Below, in pieces: positions 51,491-62,694 of a DNA stretch of 64,000 bases. Position 1 is the stretch's first letter. Each line of letters begins with the position of its first letter. The notes under the pieces are model-generated. The model was given only the letters and a program-made list of their open reading frames with translations. It ran no database searches and was not told where the DNA came from. Source of the DNA: Ligula intestinalis (taxonomy: Eukaryota > Platyhelminthes > Cestoda > Diphyllobothriidea > Diphyllobothriidae); assembly GCA_036362985.1 (NCBI GenBank), contig JAYGXS010000008.1, positions 25,533,735 to 25,597,734 on the forward strand, in the 5' to 3' direction. The position numbers and the translations under genes were made by a program.

Positions 51491-53689
51491 TATTTAAAAG
51501 CACTTCGAATAGAACTAGGTGTCAAGCGCTTGAGAGGTAAGAAGGTGTCCTATTTTTTGATAAGCAATTATAAAGCATATATGTATATATATGGACAGAA
51601 ATGCAATACTGACAAAGAAAAGGCAAACTATGTTGGATTATATGTATATCTTATAAATTATCTTCTTAAGTTTATTTTGATGAAAATTCTTTGGAAATTG
51701 ATAAAAAAAACTTTATTATTTGCGATCACTGCACGTCTGACGACGACGACCTGGTGACCCACTGTCGAAAATTTACAGAATAAATTTTGGTATCCCTTCC
51801 TAAAAAACTTCTTCCACATAATCATCCTTCCTACGATACCTTTTTTCCAATTCATACATATAACTAAGATATTATAATTATATAATATTATTTTACAATT
51901 ATCTTAGGTGATACATTATTGTATTATATATATATCTTGACCACATGGTCTAGATAAAAAACAGAGTTGCACTTCTGAGTATAAACAATCAACTCTGATC
52001 ACTTCGGTGTTTTATTACCTGAGGTTTTTAGGCAATATTACGGGATAGTACGTATAACGCCTGGGATACTACAGCCGGATAACCAGGTGTTGGAATGGAA
52101 TCACGCGAAATGTGCAGAAAGCTACCTAAAGAGGCTTCTGTGTTTGCTGAATAAAATATCAAAAAAATTTCCATTTATTCCTTCCTTGATTGGCCTTCGG
52201 GGAAGGATAGTTTCAAATGACTTGCGAAAAAATATCGAAGGCGGAGGTTCGAGGAGGGAGAAGAGAGGATGCGAGTAGACTAATGCATTGCGGACAGGAG
52301 AGAGCAAGGGGAAACCGGTCAAATATTTTGACCAGTAATGTTGACCTCCCTAAAAAAAAGTGGATATTTTTACTGCTGAAAATGGTCGGACTAATTCTTT
52401 TCCTTGATATTGGACTATTTGCTAGCTGTATTTGCTTACTGTCAGGCCTCGTTCAAAAATTGCAAATTCCAAATTACCACTAAGATTTTGCGAAAACTTT
52501 TGTATTTTCTGCCCACCCCATTTGTAAACTACACAATCGCCTTTTTCCTATCACCTTAAACATTGTAACTTTAGAAAATTTTTAAATAAGTTCTTTCTAT
52601 TTTGCTTCATGGATTTTCCATACCTTTAGAAACTCAGCTATATGCTGTAGAAAAGTTTGTTTAATTTCCTCACTTGATAGAAAATTATGTCTTCCACGAA
52701 ATTTTCCAACAAATAATTTGTACATTTTAGTTTTAACAAAAGTTTTCTCTTGCAAAATAATTTTGAATATGACCTACCGTTAGACTGGCGTTCAGAAGTT
52801 CAACACCAAATGCGGTATATATGCCGTTTAAAGAAATTCAAGCATCTATCTATGACAGAAAGAAAAATACACATATTTTGATAAAAGTTTACAAAGCATG
52901 TGAAATGGATTGTAGACTTTATAACCAATACTACTAAATGGGCAAATACAAAGTTTTATGAGCATGCATTTCGCGTACAGAAAAAATCTCCTAATTCACA
53001 CAGCATACTTTTGTTGCATGCAATGTTTTAATCAATGTTCAATGCTCTTATAAGTTCAAATGTACTTTGTCAAAAAATAGGCCTTAAATATCCCTTCTTC
53101 TTGAAAGTTTACATTTGCAGAAGAGATATCTTTCAGTTTTAAAAAAGGCCTCAAATTATAAAAACTTTTGACACCATGAAACGTTCATTTATGGAACATC
53201 GTATAGGTCAGTTTTTTTATTGTTTCCTATAACGTAAACAATATCATTCCCGTCTACTGCAAAGTATTATTAGCAGCATGTAGTTTGAAAACTTCAATGC
53301 GGGTGTCTCGGTCAGCAGGGTTTAAAAGTATTCAGCCAGTTAGAAAGTATTTTAAAACTGAAATTTATCTTTTCTTCCTGCATATAAGTTCAAGGCATTT
53401 ACCTTCCGCATTATTATCCGAAGCTTCAAAGTTCTATTACTGCTTATGGGTAAAATAATGGCAGTGAATAAATCATAGGGCCGCTCACAGGCACAAGTCT
53501 CCTAACCGAGTGTCTTAAGAAATTCGTAACGATTGATTAATTATTAGTAATTATGTGTTTAATGCATGATAAGTGCACGCTAGCAAAAAAAGTAAAGCCA
53601 ATTATAATTGTGTTGATAAACTGAAACCGTTGTTGAATAGTTTTGGAAAGAAAAAAAAGACTAAGAGATCTGTAAGAGCAACTCCTATT
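51491..53689. other. AT-rich region, no gene recognised
   Basis: It contains diverged members of the AT-rich repeat family (for example ACGTTCATTTATGGAACATC and GGTCAGTTTTTTTATTG near 53170-53230). No promoter of the downstream tetraspanin gene could be recognised. Confidence 0.45.
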
Positions 53690-53800
53690 GGTTAATAAAT
53701 TAAGCCCTTACACCAGGTAAACTATAAGATCAACTAATATTGATTAAAAAAGGGGAGCCTATAGACCAAGAAAACGACTAGAACAACTCATATTGCCATA
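53690..53800 (+). repeat. Repeat with an inverted partner at 62.79 kb
   Basis: AACTCCTATTGGTTAATAAA, ACTATAAGATCAACTAATAT and GGGGAGCCTATAGACCAAGA read in inverse sense at 62790-62880. The pair brackets the tetraspanin exons. Confidence 0.55.
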
Positions 53801-53995
53801 AGGCGGCGCCACGATGAACTCCTACCAGAAAAGCTAAATGACTGACATTTTAAAGTGGGACGTAATCATGAGGTTACCGCTTTTTGGAGACAATTTTCCT
53901 TGACTTCAAAACTCCACAGAAAAAACTGCCCACCGGATCGCAATTATACTCACAAAGCTTCACCACGCGTTAACTAAGTGTGCGTTTGTTCTTTT

Positions 53996-53997
53996 AG
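53996..53997 (+). promoter_or_regulatory. 3' splice site before the tetraspanin start
   Basis: TTTGTTCTTTTAG is a strong polypyrimidine-AG acceptor ending four bases before the ATG. It could join a 5'UTR exon, a trans-spliced leader or an upstream coding exon. Confidence 0.7.
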
Positions 53998-54001
53998 GAA
54001 G

Positions 54002-54064
54002 ATGGGAACCTATTTCAATAACGTGCTGCAAATCGCCGTACCCGTAATCAATACGGCTCTTGCT
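54002..54064 (+). CDS. Tetraspanin exon 1 (TM1, first half)
   Basis: Encodes residues 1-21: MGTYFNNVLQ, then IAVPVINTALA. The donor is GTAAGT at 54065. The next intron is 887 nt. Confidence 0.85.
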
Positions 54065-57000
54065 GTAAGTTCCTCTGTGTGACACACAGTATGGCGAGTG
54101 CTGTATGAAACCTTCCACAATTTGAAAAGGACCGGTAATCACTCGCAAACCAACATTGAGTAGGGTTGCAATGCTGTTTATCATGCAGTCCAATTTTATT
54201 TATTTTCAGTCACGCTAGGATGTCGACGCTGTGATGAGCTTATTTCTGACCGCTGCGGAAAATGGTTACTTAAATACTGTGCATTTTAATCATTGATTTT
54301 GACTGCCTTTATAAATTTTAATATATTTTATGGAAAGCATGCACGAAAAAATCCTTTCTTGGTTTTATTTGATAGAAAATTATTCCTTCTTTTAATTTTA
54401 TTCTTAAAGGAAAGGTTTCCTTCGATTTTAAAAATGTCTAATTTTGAGATCTTTACGACTGTGCGATGTTCATTCATAATACATCCTATTCGTCAATTTA
54501 TTAATGCTGCCACTGCATGAAAAATGTTTATTGCGAAATTTTATGAGGGCTTTGCAGCCACTTCCTCAAACCGAAGGCAAGAACGCGCTTTTCCTCAAGC
54601 AGGATGAGCACAGCATTCAGTTTGTAAAACTTGAATTCAGTTCTAGTAGTCGGTAGCTTTCAAAATTATTCAGCAATTTAGAAATTTTTTTAAAACCGTA
54701 GAAAGCTCTTCCTTTAAGAATATAATTTATAGAAGGCGTTATCTTCTATCAACTAACTAAAAGCGAGGATTTTTTCGTGCATGCTTTCCATAAAATATAT
54801 TTGTATTTATAAAGGCAGTCAAAATCGATTTTCCACAGAACCATTTTTCTCATACGAGTGCTTGCAGCACTCGCCATACTGTACACAAAAAATTACCTAC
54901 TCCACGCGGAGGTTACAAATCGCTGAAATTTCCCCGTTTTCCCCGTTTTAGATTGGATTCCTGGTGGTGGGCATTCTGGGTTTCATTGCGCAAACTTCCA
55001 TAGAAGTGGTCTTCATAACGGTGCATAAGCTGTCAGCATTTCTGCCCGTGCCACTGACGGATGAGGAAATTAAAATTGTCACGCGATTTATTTTTGGAAA
55101 CGCACGTAAGTTATTTTTCTGATTTCAACTTTTTTTCTTTTAACCGCAATCTCGACGCCTACAGCGCGTAAAATGCCAAATTTTGTGAAGCTTTTGTGGT
55201 AACTTGCTAACTGGCATTAACACACGTACGAAAAACTTAGAAATAATACTGAAGAACCTTAGGCAAATTTGTTAGTTAAAATAAAAATATAAGAAGTATT
55301 ACTTGTTTGTTAAAAATAGTTTTCTTACTTATGCTCAAGTTACTCGGACGAACGAAGAGCTCTTTAATTTAGAGCAATAAATTTGAATTTTTTCGAAAGT
55401 TAAATGAATATCCTTACTGCTTTCTTTATACCAAAAGAACTTCTCCTTAATCAACACATTTTAAACATATTGCCATAACTGCTAAATTTGAAGTATGAAT
55501 TCTGATAAATTTTGATCGATTTTCTGTGGCTTCAAGATTTGGTTCGTAAACATAGATTCTGCTCAATGTTTATCGCAAAAATTTAAAATAAGATATATAT
55601 TAAAAGCATTTAAAGAAATAATAGTAAGTTTTTTGATTTTAGTTCTTATGAAGAGGGTCATGTGGGCCATATTAAGAAATTCCGCCAAGAAGCAAAGCAC
55701 AGTTTCGAGCAAATAAACAACGTCCGAAACGGAAGTTTAATATTGTTATTTGTAAGATTAAAAAATTGTCTCTCTGTAATGGGTTACCTCTTTAAAAAAG
55801 CCCTTAAATTAGCTATCCAGCTGGAGAATATATGTTTATGTTATCTTTTTCCAAGGTAATGTCAGAATGAAAACAAAGGCTTTTTTTAATTTACCTGAAG
55901 ACAAATTTGATTGGAAATGAATGAACCCACGTTTCTCTGTATACTGGAGTATTTTTTGTCATAGTATATTACTATCACGCTTTGTTACCGGCGCTGAAAA
56001 AGACAGAGAGTACACCTGACCCAAGTTATGAATACCTGCTATCTCTACATATTTTCTCTGCTGGACTATGAATGCTTATTTTATTATCATTCACATTTCC
56101 CTCCAGAGTTAGTCCCCGTCATCTTCACCACAGTTGGAATTTCGTTTGCCGCGTTTTCCTGCTGTGGGGCGATTTCAGTTTTTCGCACTCGCATATCTCC
56201 CCTAAAAGTGGTACGTTTTACTATGTGGCCCAATCGGAGTTTCGAGGTCGGTTTTCAGTTCTTTATGACAGGAAAGTGTGACGTGTGTAGTGTGTGTTTG
56301 TTTTCCTATCTCATCTCCGGTATTTTTAACTTTGTCTTGACACCGGAACCAGGTGGATGGAGTGGGGAGCAGAGAGTGCGATCGATGCGATGAAAGTCCC
56401 TACAATACCCTACTGCAGTGTATACGGTAGAACGGGGCGAAAACGGTGTTTGAGCGGTTATGTGTGTGTTGGGCCCCTGATGGTGGCACACTTAGCGAGA
56501 CGTGCTGTTTGGTAGGCGTGCTGAGTGTTTGTCGCGCCAGCCGTCTGCGCCCTCCTCACATTTCCGGTCTTCTTGACTCTGTCTTGACACCGGTTCCGGA
56601 TGCGGGAACATCCGCCACAGTCGCCACGTGCTTCAATTGATGGAAGCTGGCAGTGGATATAGTCGAAATCGACGGTCAAATTATCGGAAACTATCGCGTT
56701 GGGCCCCCTCGAATCAGAACTCGTCCATGATCTCCCTATTACGATCTTCCCTTATGCTGCCTAAACGGGCCACCCCTTAGATGCGCTGGACCAACACGGC
56801 GGCCAGACAGGCGTTTTTCGGGTTTCGCGCAGATGAAAAGGCTGAAAATGGGGGAGTGGCATGATGGCCCGCATTGGGGTGACTCCGGCGGTGCCAACCA
56901 CATGCGCTCGATCCCACCTCTGGTATTCTTGACGCCGAGCTCAGGTTGGTGAGGGCATAGAGAGTGCAGTAGATGCAGTACAAGTTAACAATCAATCAGG

Positions 57001-60000
57001 TCACCGGTTCTGCGCCACCCTGTCCTGGAGCATATGGTTGACATCGATGGTCGAACGTTCCTGTATGTGTGTGTGTGGATGCCTACACCTGACCCCACGA
57101 TAAATGTGTGGGACAAACACGTAAACCAGGACACGGCACGTAGGACGCTAGTGGGTCAGTGCATTTCATTACAGCTGTCACATAATAAGGGGGAGGTGGG
57201 GGGGGGAGCGTTGCGACAACTAGACACATGCTCATGTCTAGGTAACCACCTGCATCTACTACTGCTGTCGGTTTTCTTCACCATTTCTTGACACAGAGCC
57301 CACCTGAGTGAGAGAGGGGAGAGTGCGATTGATGCATCAGAAGTTTACTATCAATCGATAGTTCCACCATCGCTCTCAAAGATGTCCACTACGAGCTTCA
57401 GCAAGCTGAAGACCGACGCGGTGACTGAATTATAGTGAAAGTAGACTCGCGGAGAATCTACCCCACTCTCTCAACACTCCTACATCTGCACCCCATGTCA
57501 AGAAAAAAGTCGAGAAGACCGGAGACGGGGAAGGGCACCGGTGGCTGGTGCGTAGGGGAGGAGAGGGAGGACTGAGAGTCAGGCTGCAATGGCACCCTCT
57601 TAATGTGGCCTTTATGCCGCTTCCGCGAAGGCGGGAGCATACCTAGCGAGTTGGCTGATTCAAGTATGTGCGTATTGAGTGGCTATCGCGCCAGCCATCT
57701 ACACCCTCCCTCATCCCCGGTCTTATTGACTTTGTCTTTACACCGGATACGGAGGTGGGAGTGGCGAGCGAGTGGGTAGATCCTCCGCAAGTCTGCTTAA
57801 ACTCCTGTTTTCTTTTGCGGTAGTTCGCTGCGCTGCTTCTGCCTCCTTTAGTCTTCGTGTCACTTGCACAGCTCGCCTCAGTGTCTGTTGCGGCCTGCTT
57901 CAGCGTTTGCTGCGGCTGTTGGAGCGCTTGGTGCCCATCGTCGAAATGGACGGGGGAACTGTCGTGTCGTGTGTGTGTGTGTGCATCCTACGCCCTACCG
58001 ACGTCGCCACATTGTGCAGCAACGGTTACGAAATATTCAGGACGTTTGGATGGCTCGCAAGGCTGAGGAGGTCCAAGGATATGCCGGCCGCAAAGAACGT
58101 CTTCGCAGCGATCAAGGCCGTCTACGGTCCCCCCCCGTCCCGAGTCAAAGGTACCACCCCACTCAGTATCCACGGAACAATTCTCTTAGCTCACAAGTCG
58201 AAAATCCAAAAGCGCTGGACCAAACACTTCAGAACTTCCCTCAACTGCCCCTCAACTATCTCCGATTTCGCTATCGACCGACTCCACCAAGTGGCAATCT
58301 GGTGGCATCTGGCAAGTTCTGGGCACAGGCGCACACAACTTACGCCCGCATTAACCGACACCTGTGAGAAGAGACAGTGCGATCCCGGGGCACTCGTCTT
58401 ACATAACACATAAATTAACAACCATATGATCGTAGGATTGGACCTTGAAGAAGTTTACAATTATTGTGTAGGGATCAGAGCACTACAAGTATCACGCCTA
58501 GTTCCGCAAAAGGAAGAGAAGGGAAAGGATCAGTGGGAGTTGTTTGTGGTATATTCAGCCGCGGTCAGTTCGAAAACGCATAGCCTCATGCGAAGGTCTC
58601 CGCGGTCTACCCTACTTGGCTATCTGCGTACCGTGATTATCCCGCTAGCGATCTTATCAGCCAGACCTGACAGCCTAAACATTCACCCTTGGTTCGACCC
58701 AAAGCGGACTGTCGACGATCTGGACGGATGCCTCTGTTTTTCCAGTTCCGTTGGCGGACTCTGCAATCAGCAAGGAAGAATCAGGACGCGGCTTCCACAT
58801 GGTGATGATCTTAGGAACCTTTGCAATGTCCCCCCCGTTGGAACCCCTTTTTTTCTCCTAAATCCCACGCATTACGCCCACAAGAGCGACAGTTTTCCTC
58901 CTAAAAATCCCTGAGGAGTTTTTTCACTGTCTGCTCCTATTTTCATCCTATGACACAGGACAACTGGCCTTGCCAACAGTCTGAGAAACACTTTTTCTGC
59001 TTCCACTGCACATATGTACAAATAGGGCACTCAAAGGAATTTTTCCTACATATCCCTCAATATACTGATACTGTAGATAGAAACTCATTGGTGGTCTGAG
59101 GCCCCGACGCGCGGGAGGCTCGGAGGCTGCGCGCGCGTCAGTTCGCCAGCGTGAGGTGGGCGTGAATGCCTCATGCGGGAGTGACTTACTGGGCGCTCGA
59201 TCGGTCTCTTGAACAACAGCAGTTCACAACACCTGTGATTGGCTGCTTGCTTATGTTGTTAAACAAAGCGTCCGTCCGGAAGAGTACTAGTCACGGTGTG
59301 GTGATTAGGCGCTCGTCTTTGCGCGTGTCAGCATGCGGGAGTGAGTGTTTACGTGTTGGACGCGTGATTGGTTAGATCAAAGGAGGCAGGCTGGGCGATG
59401 CGCGTAAGATGCGGATGTTGTCTACACGCGTGATCGTGACTTAGCGCAGGTCAAGCCTGGGGAGCTGTCGTGCGCTGGGCGAGGGCCTATAAGTTAGCGA
59501 GCTTGTCGCGGACATTGGGACGCCAGGGGAAAAACGGTGGCACTAAGGCATCTGCCACAATTGGGAAAGATCTTCGACTTTCGCTTGCCGGATTGGACAA
59601 ATTGAGCGTGGCAAGTAAACTAATCGTCAAGCGTAGTCAGCCCAGCCGGTAGAACCACAGGCGTACAGTATTGCGAGTCCTGCAAGCAACTTGCCTAAGT
59701 TTGTAAATGTTTGATTATTTCTCCCCTACCAGCGAGAACTCTTTTACGAAAGCTTATGAATAATTATGAGCAGCATTAAGCATCCTAAGTACTTAAAAGA
59801 ACACTAAGAAGTTCGATGTGTTTGTTGAGAAAAAATAAAATTTTCTAGATAATCCCCAGGTTCTGGAGACGTAAAAATAGCTATAAATTAAAGCAATAAA
59901 TTTAAATATTTTGTGCATATTACCACTAGTGGATAACTGTTTATTGAATATCGTGGAATAAAGTCGCTCATCATTTCGCTTGTTTTTAGTGTCTTAATTG

Positions 60001-62694
60001 ATAAGTTGATAAATTGTGCTTCTGTTCGACGTTTACATCAAAACCTTTAAAATAAAATATAACTAGGCAGCATTTACCGAAACAAACGAGCTTTTGGATG
60101 TTAGTTCTTATGAAGATGGCCATGTAGGTCAAATGTGGAAATGCTTCAAAACAGCAAACCACACTGTGGAGCATAGAAAATGTCTGCTAGATACCACGCA
60201 TATAGTTATTCCTAAGGCTAATACAAAAAACCCCATAATATGTTACCTCTTTAAAAAGTGCTTTTATTGGATATTTAGCTGATGGACTTCTGTGTATATT
60301 AACTTTTTCCAAGGTACTGTCACAGTGAAATTGGAGACTTTTGACAATTTCTTTAATCTACTTGAAGAAAAACGATTAAATTTGACTGGAGATAAAAAAC
60401 CATACTTTTTATTGATAGCGGATTATTTTCCGCTAAAGGGGATTAATTCCACGATCTGTAATGAGCTTGCGAGTACAAAAAAACAGGCCATATAAATGAC
60501 CATTTTTTCGAAATGCTTATTATTGTGAGCTCCTTGGCAAAGCGGAACTTAATTTTTCATTGACTAGATCGGTGAAACACCTCCATTCATTCATCCTATT
60601 CCCCATCACAACCGACAAAGCAGGGAACCCGTGGACTAGAGATAGGGTATTGAACACAATGACCGAAGGTCCCGGGTTCAAATCTCGGGGGTGCCAACCC
60701 TCGAGATTGGGTATGACCGGCTGATGACGGCTAATAAGCCAGAAATGGTCATTCTGGTCTCCCTTTGCTTTGTTGGATCTACTTTATACTTATTATTCTT
60801 CTGTCTGTTCCGTTTCTGAATAACGCTTGAGCGGAACGTATTGTAAAAAACACTATATTTCTACATGACTTACATTTAATAAGACCTTCTATACATTCCC
60901 TTCACGGTAACATATGGACACTTTACTTACGCGCAAGGCCAGCTGTGTGGTAAAAGAAAATGATCTACAAAAAACATTTCTGTTACTGAATTTTGTGCAA
61001 AAAAACTTCATGGAATAGCTAAACATAATTTTTAAACATTCCATTCATGCTTGTTTCTGCAAAAAAAGACGATTCCTTAAACATGGCTTCACTTCCATTT
61101 GATAACTTCGCACAAATTTTTCCAGTTCTGGAAGGGATTATTATTTCACCTTTTTTCACTAATCATGGAATTCTTACACAGCATAATGTATATTAGTAAA
61201 AATTTTGGTTCTGTCTTTCCTTATAGCATCGGAGATTTCTTTCATATAAACTTACTCATGATTTAGCCAAAATGAGTGCCTATTTCGCTCCATAACTTTA
61301 ATTAAGATGGCAGTTTTCTAACCTAAAGCGTTTCTACTTATCAAATCCACTCAAATGATCAAAATAGCCCGTCCAACTGCATGCTGAACTATCAAGTTAA
61401 CTTTCGTCATGACAGTTGTTTGCAGAACTTGCAGGGCTGTACCTCTTATGCATGATGCATTGGTTAGACCGCGTCTGTTAGACACGTGTATGGATAATCG
61501 CAGCTCTGCTAGAGCCAGGTAAAGGAGAAGCGACAGGAGTGCAGTAGATGCTTAGCAGGTCCGGCATCACCACGAGCCAATTTACGCTCCAGCCCATCAT
61601 TTTGTAGCGCTCACGATGAGCAGTATCGTTTGCGATCATCTAATTTTCGGATCAATTACATGTAATTGACTTGTACAGACTACGTTCTGGATTATTTCCC
61701 TTTTTAGTATACCCATACCCTGCTTTTTCTGGTAATCGCTGAAGTGATTCTCGTGACTTACTTCTTCTCCGATAGAAAAAAAGTGAGTTACTGTATTCAT
61801 TACTTATGTATTCTGCAAAAAGTAAATCGTGCAAAATGCCCAAATTTGCGAAATATCGATAGTCATTCGCAAACAGTCTTAATATTCATCATCGTACAGT
61901 TTAATTTCAAGATATTTTAGTCACACCAGGATACCAGCTTTTGAACGAAATTCCTTTGGATCGCTTGTACTAGTCTGTACACTATCGGCATCATAAAACA
62001 TAGTGGGTGAGTGTGCCATGCAAATTTAGGCCAAATTTGATTTCCTTCGAAACGGTGCTAGCGTCCTATGCAGATGACTTCACTACTGCAATTCAAATAA
62101 ACAAAGAGGGAGGTACAAATTAGTATATTTTGAGCAAAATAGGCCAGCGACTGTGCATAAGAGAAAGTGCCACTGCAAATGGAGAGCAAAGACATTGCGG
62201 CTCAATTTAAAAAGCCTGCCACCATAATGTTTAAATACGGACAGCAGAACTACTCCACTCGTCGGGTTTTCTGTCCATATTTCTATCTTTTGCGTCTAGG
62301 GGTTGTGTCCCGCAGCCCCTAGAAGAAAAGACATAATTCTGGGAACTCTAGACTCGCCAGTAGATGTCGGTGTAATGAATATCGATTATTTGTGTGACAG
62401 GTGAATAGACCCTAGGTAGTTTGATTAATTTTTTAGAATTCAAGTGAGTAGTAGAATGAGCATTGTAATAGTCTGCCCCTTGGGTTAGCGAATGGCTAGG
62501 AGGGGTTAAGGTGTTTGCAGTGCATGGAGCTGTAAGCGATTTAGGGCCTTTGTTTGACTGTTCTGGATTTTGTGTTTTATCTTCTTTAGTGCACACAATA
62601 CTTTGAAGGTGAGCTTTATCGAGAACTTCGAAAGTACTATGGATGGCCAAGCATGTCTTTACCAGCTAAGGAACTGTGGAACTTTATAATGTCG
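54002..62694 (+). CDS. Tetraspanin, 5' part (five exons; 3' end missing)
   Basis: Tetraspanins are four-pass membrane proteins that organise receptor microdomains; in flatworms several are tegument surface proteins. Five plus-strand exons join in phase to 501 nt (167 codons). TM1 lies at about residues 8-34 (IAVPVINTALAIGFLVVGIL). A small extracellular loop of about 35-40 residues follows. TM2 is at about 74-98 and ends in CCGAI, the family's hallmark TM2 motif. TM3 is at about 109-127, with the conserved Glu (FLVIAEVILV). The start of the large loop ends in LWNFIMS, where the CCG motif normally follows. That motif and TM4 lie beyond the window. The start codon at 54002 is four bases after a strong acceptor, so a short upstream coding exon cannot be ruled out. 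Confidence 0.88.
54255..54400. repeat. Inverted repeat, left arm (tetraspanin intron 1)
   Basis: TTGACTGCCTTTATAAATTT, TATTTTATGGAAAGCATGCA and CGAAAAAATCCT recur as the reverse complement at 54760-54840. Confidence 0.8.
54735..54890. repeat. Inverted repeat, right arm (tetraspanin intron 1)
   Basis: The reverse complement of the left arm (AGGATTTTTTCGTGCATGCT, TTCCATAAAATATATTTGTA, TTTATAAAGGCAGTCAAAAT). It extends toward GCACTCGCCATACTGT, which also mirrors 54085-54105. The arms lie about 400 bp apart within the 887 nt intron. Confidence 0.8.
54952..55105 (+). CDS. Tetraspanin exon 2 (TM1 end and small loop)
   Basis: Encodes residues 22-72 plus one base: IGFLVVGILGFIAQTSIEVV, then the small extracellular loop with LPVPLTDEEIKIVTRF. 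The acceptor is TTTTAG and the donor GTAAGT. Confidence 0.88.
55370..55920 (+). repeat. Direct repeat in tetraspanin intron 2, copy 1
   Basis: AGCAATAAATTTGAAT, TTTTAGTTCTTATGAAGAGG, GTTACCTCTTTAAAAA and TTTTTCCAAGGTAATGTCA match the order at 59.87-60.40 kb. Confidence 0.7.
56107..56210 (+). CDS. Tetraspanin exon 3 (TM2, CCGA motif)
   Basis: Encodes residues 73-107: QLVPVIFTTVGISFAAFS, CCGAISVFRTRISPLKV. Of two overlapping AG acceptors (56106 and 56108) only the first keeps the frame. The donor is GTACGT. Confidence 0.9.
56270..57780 (+). repeat. GC-rich degenerate repeat array in tetraspanin intron 3
   Basis: Recurrent units: CGCGCCAGCC(G/A)TCT(G/A)C(G/A)CCCTCC then CCGGTCTT(C/A)TTGACT(C/T)TGTCTT and ACACCGG at 56535-56600 and 57688-57755. 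Related units lie at 56310-56390, 56920-57000, 57265-57350 and, inverted, 57490-57530. Short GT runs and (T)CGA(A/C)ATCGA(C/T)GG motifs also recur. Confidence 0.7.
57990..58310 (+). mobile_element. LINE reverse-transcriptase N-terminal fragment
   Basis: Frames encode QQRLRNIQDVWMARKAEEVQ, then NVFAAIKAVYGPPPSRVKGT and IQKRWTKHFRTSLNCPSTIS DFAIDRLHQV. This is the linker before the reverse transcriptase in non-LTR elements (QRWAEHFxxVLNRPS). It may belong to the same LINE family as the 22.4 kb copy, but that is inference. The frame is shifted at least once. Confidence 0.65.
58311..59085. other. No feature recognised
   Basis: An open frame of 162 codons at 58426-58914 shows no motif I recognise and may belong to the decayed retroelement upstream. 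It lies inside tetraspanin intron 3. Confidence 0.35.
59090..59670 (+). promoter_or_regulatory. GC/CpG-rich island with promoter-like elements
   Basis: It starts abruptly with GACGCGCGGGAGGCTCGGAG and contains two GATTGG (inverted CCAAT) motifs near 59234 and 59365 and CTATAAG near 59487. Recurrent GCATGCGGGAGTGA and GCGCTCG units suggest internal duplication. It could be an LTR or a promoter of an antisense or nested transcript in tetraspanin intron 3. Confidence 0.35.
59870..60400 (+). repeat. Direct repeat in tetraspanin intron 3, copy 2
   Basis: AGCAATAAATTTAAATATTT, TTAGTTCTTATGAAGATGGC CATGTAGG, GTTACCTCTTTAAAAAGTGC and CTTTTTCCAAGGTACTGTCA correspond to copy 1 at 55370-55920. Both carry a short frame with the pattern SYE(E/D)GHVG. 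Confidence 0.7.
60500..60795 (+). mobile_element. SINE family B, near full length
   Basis: TTGACTAGATCGGTGAAACA, ACAACCGACAAAGCAGGGAA, CCCGTGGACTAGAGATAGGG (A-box position), GGTCCCGGGTTCAAATCTCG (B-box), then GGCTGATGACGGCTAATAAG and TCTGGTCTCCCTTTGCTTTG. Confidence 0.75.
60796..61707. other. Tetraspanin intron 3, right part
   Basis: AT-rich with no gene. GGAGTGCAGTAGATGC at about 61538 is shared with the array near 56965-56980. Confidence 0.5.
61708..61782 (+). CDS. Tetraspanin exon 4 (TM3)
   Basis: A 75 nt exon encoding residues 108-132: YTHTLLFLVIAEVILVTYFF, then SDRKK. The acceptor is TTTTTAG and the donor GTGAGT; both phases are 0 and match the neighbours. Confidence 0.87.
62590..62694 (+). 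CDS. Tetraspanin exon 5 (start of the large extracellular loop)
   Basis: Encodes residues 133-167: CTQYFEGELYRELRKYYGW, then SMSLPAKELWNFIMS. The acceptor is TTCTTTAG and the donor GTGAGT at 62695. A 35-codon exon this close to the LEL consensus (xLWxxIQxxFxCCG) is convincing. Confidence 0.85.

Noticed and set aside
58426..58914. A 162-codon gene in tetraspanin intron 3
   Set aside because: No recognisable motif, located directly after a decayed LINE fragment, no splice context. Listed only as unrecognised sequence.
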